Shown here: piece by piece, positions 4,885-5,312 of the stretch
How the letters are laid out: every line of letters begins with the position of its first letter
Numbering within the stretch: position 1 is the first letter of the stretch
Assembly: GCA_012520835.1 (NCBI GenBank)
Contig: JAAYNN010000115.1
Coordinates: 1-5,312 of the forward strand
Length of the DNA stretch: 5,312 nt
Origin: Dehalococcoidales bacterium
GTDB lineage: Bacteria > Chloroflexota > Dehalococcoidia > Dehalococcoidales > UBA5627
Direction: 5' to 3'
The notes under the pieces: generated by a model
The model's input: the letters and a program-made list of their open reading frames with translations, nothing else
Databases searched by the model: none
What the model was told of the DNA's origin: nothing
Made by a program: the position numbers and the translations under genes

Positions 4885-5312
4885 TTAATTCTGTTTACCT
4901 ATAATCCTATTCCGAAGTAATGATAAAATAATTAATAGTAGTCCTACTCCAATGGAGAGGTAAAAACCTATTTCAAATTGGGAATACGCATAGCCTGCCA
5001 CCGGGTAATCAAGCACAATATAATGCTCACCCAATAATGGCATGCCATCAAAGTAACTACCAACACGAACAGTCGCAACAATAACGAATACAATATCAAC
5101 CACTAAATAGGATAATCCAACAAATCCAACAAGAAATTGGGGAAGCGTCATATTAAGCTTGCCTAACTTGATCGTCTTCTCTTTCGCAAACAGACTGAAT
5201 ATCAGAGCCACAATACATAGCCCGAGATAAGTCCACATGACAGGGGTAAACCAGACCGGCAGTTCATAGCCCGGGATATAATAAGTGTATCCTCCTATCT
5301 CATCTATATCCA
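4885..5312 (-). CDS. Unrecognised multi-pass membrane protein, 5' end beyond the window
   Basis: I do not recognise the family. The frame is open from the TAA at 4887-4885 to the right edge, giving 141 complete codons. The first ATG inside (5238) is probably internal: it has no ribosome binding site at a useful distance, and it falls at the beginning of a hydrophobic segment that continues the upstream reading. There are three clear hydrophobic segments: one of about 19 residues starting around that methionine, one near FLVGFVGLSYLVVDIVFVIV, and a C-terminal one (IGFYLSIGVGLLLIILSLL). The end is a basic tail (RNRIIGKQN). Between the second and third lies a polar loop of about 35 residues rich in Tyr and Gly, probably extracytoplasmic by the positive-inside rule. 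It is upstream of the FMN-binding gene on the same strand, with 126 bp and a hairpin between them, so it may be a membrane partner of that protein. This is inference from neighbourhood only. Confidence 0.75.
   Translation of the reverse strand, partial: DIDEIGGYTYYIPGYELPVWFTPVMWTYLGLCIVALIFSLFAKEKTIKLGKLNMTLPQFLVGFVGLSYLVVDIVFVIVATVRVGSYFDGMPLLGEHYIVLDYPVAGYAYSQFEIGFYLSIGVGLLLIILSLLRNRIIGKQN

Overview
The window looks like ordinary bacterial chromosome. No rRNA, tRNA, CRISPR array, transposase or phage gene is visible. The gene set is a DNA-repair alkyltransferase, a chagasin-type protease inhibitor, two RadC-family proteins, a TraB-family membrane protein and an FMN-binding RnfG/NqrC-like protein. 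This fits an anaerobic bacterium of the Clostridia or Dehalococcoidia (Chloroflexota) type, but that placement rests only on protein flavour and is low confidence. Base composition is uneven. The left end is GC-rich (37 G/C in bases 121-180), while the right end is AT-rich (13 G/C in bases 4321-4380). The change falls near 4170-4200.

Layout: the left edge holds the 3' two-thirds of an ogt-type O6-alkylguanine-DNA methyltransferase (+ strand, runs off the edge). It converges on, and overlaps by 14 bp, a minus-strand gene for a probable lipoprotein inhibitor of papain-like peptidases (family I42). The start of that gene appears to carry a one-base deletion that separates the best ATG from the signal peptide. 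Next, all on the minus strand, come two tandem RadC/JAB-domain genes (1584-2333, then 791-1525) that align end to end without gaps. After a 362-bp gap with no convincing gene lies a 384-residue TraB-family protein (2696-3850).

Upstream of the TraB gene is a 353-bp intergenic region. It holds a plausible TraB promoter, two related imperfect palindromes about 76 bp apart, and a + strand 31-codon ORF with a near-ideal ribosome binding site. That ORF encodes essentially only a signal peptide and ends at the composition change, so it is probably the stump of a truncated exported-protein gene. To the right, in AT-rich DNA, are a minus-strand FMN-binding lipoprotein with an exact covalent-flavinylation motif and, beyond a GC-rich hairpin, the C-terminal 141 codons of an unrecognised multi-pass membrane protein that continues past the right edge.

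The genes do not form one obvious pathway. The two RadC copies look like one transcription unit. The FMN-binding protein and the membrane protein may form a small envelope redox unit, which is inference. I see no clear-cut new defence or mobile system. The most interesting points are the asymmetrically diverged RadC pair, the signal-peptide stump at a composition boundary, and the broken start of the I42 inhibitor gene.
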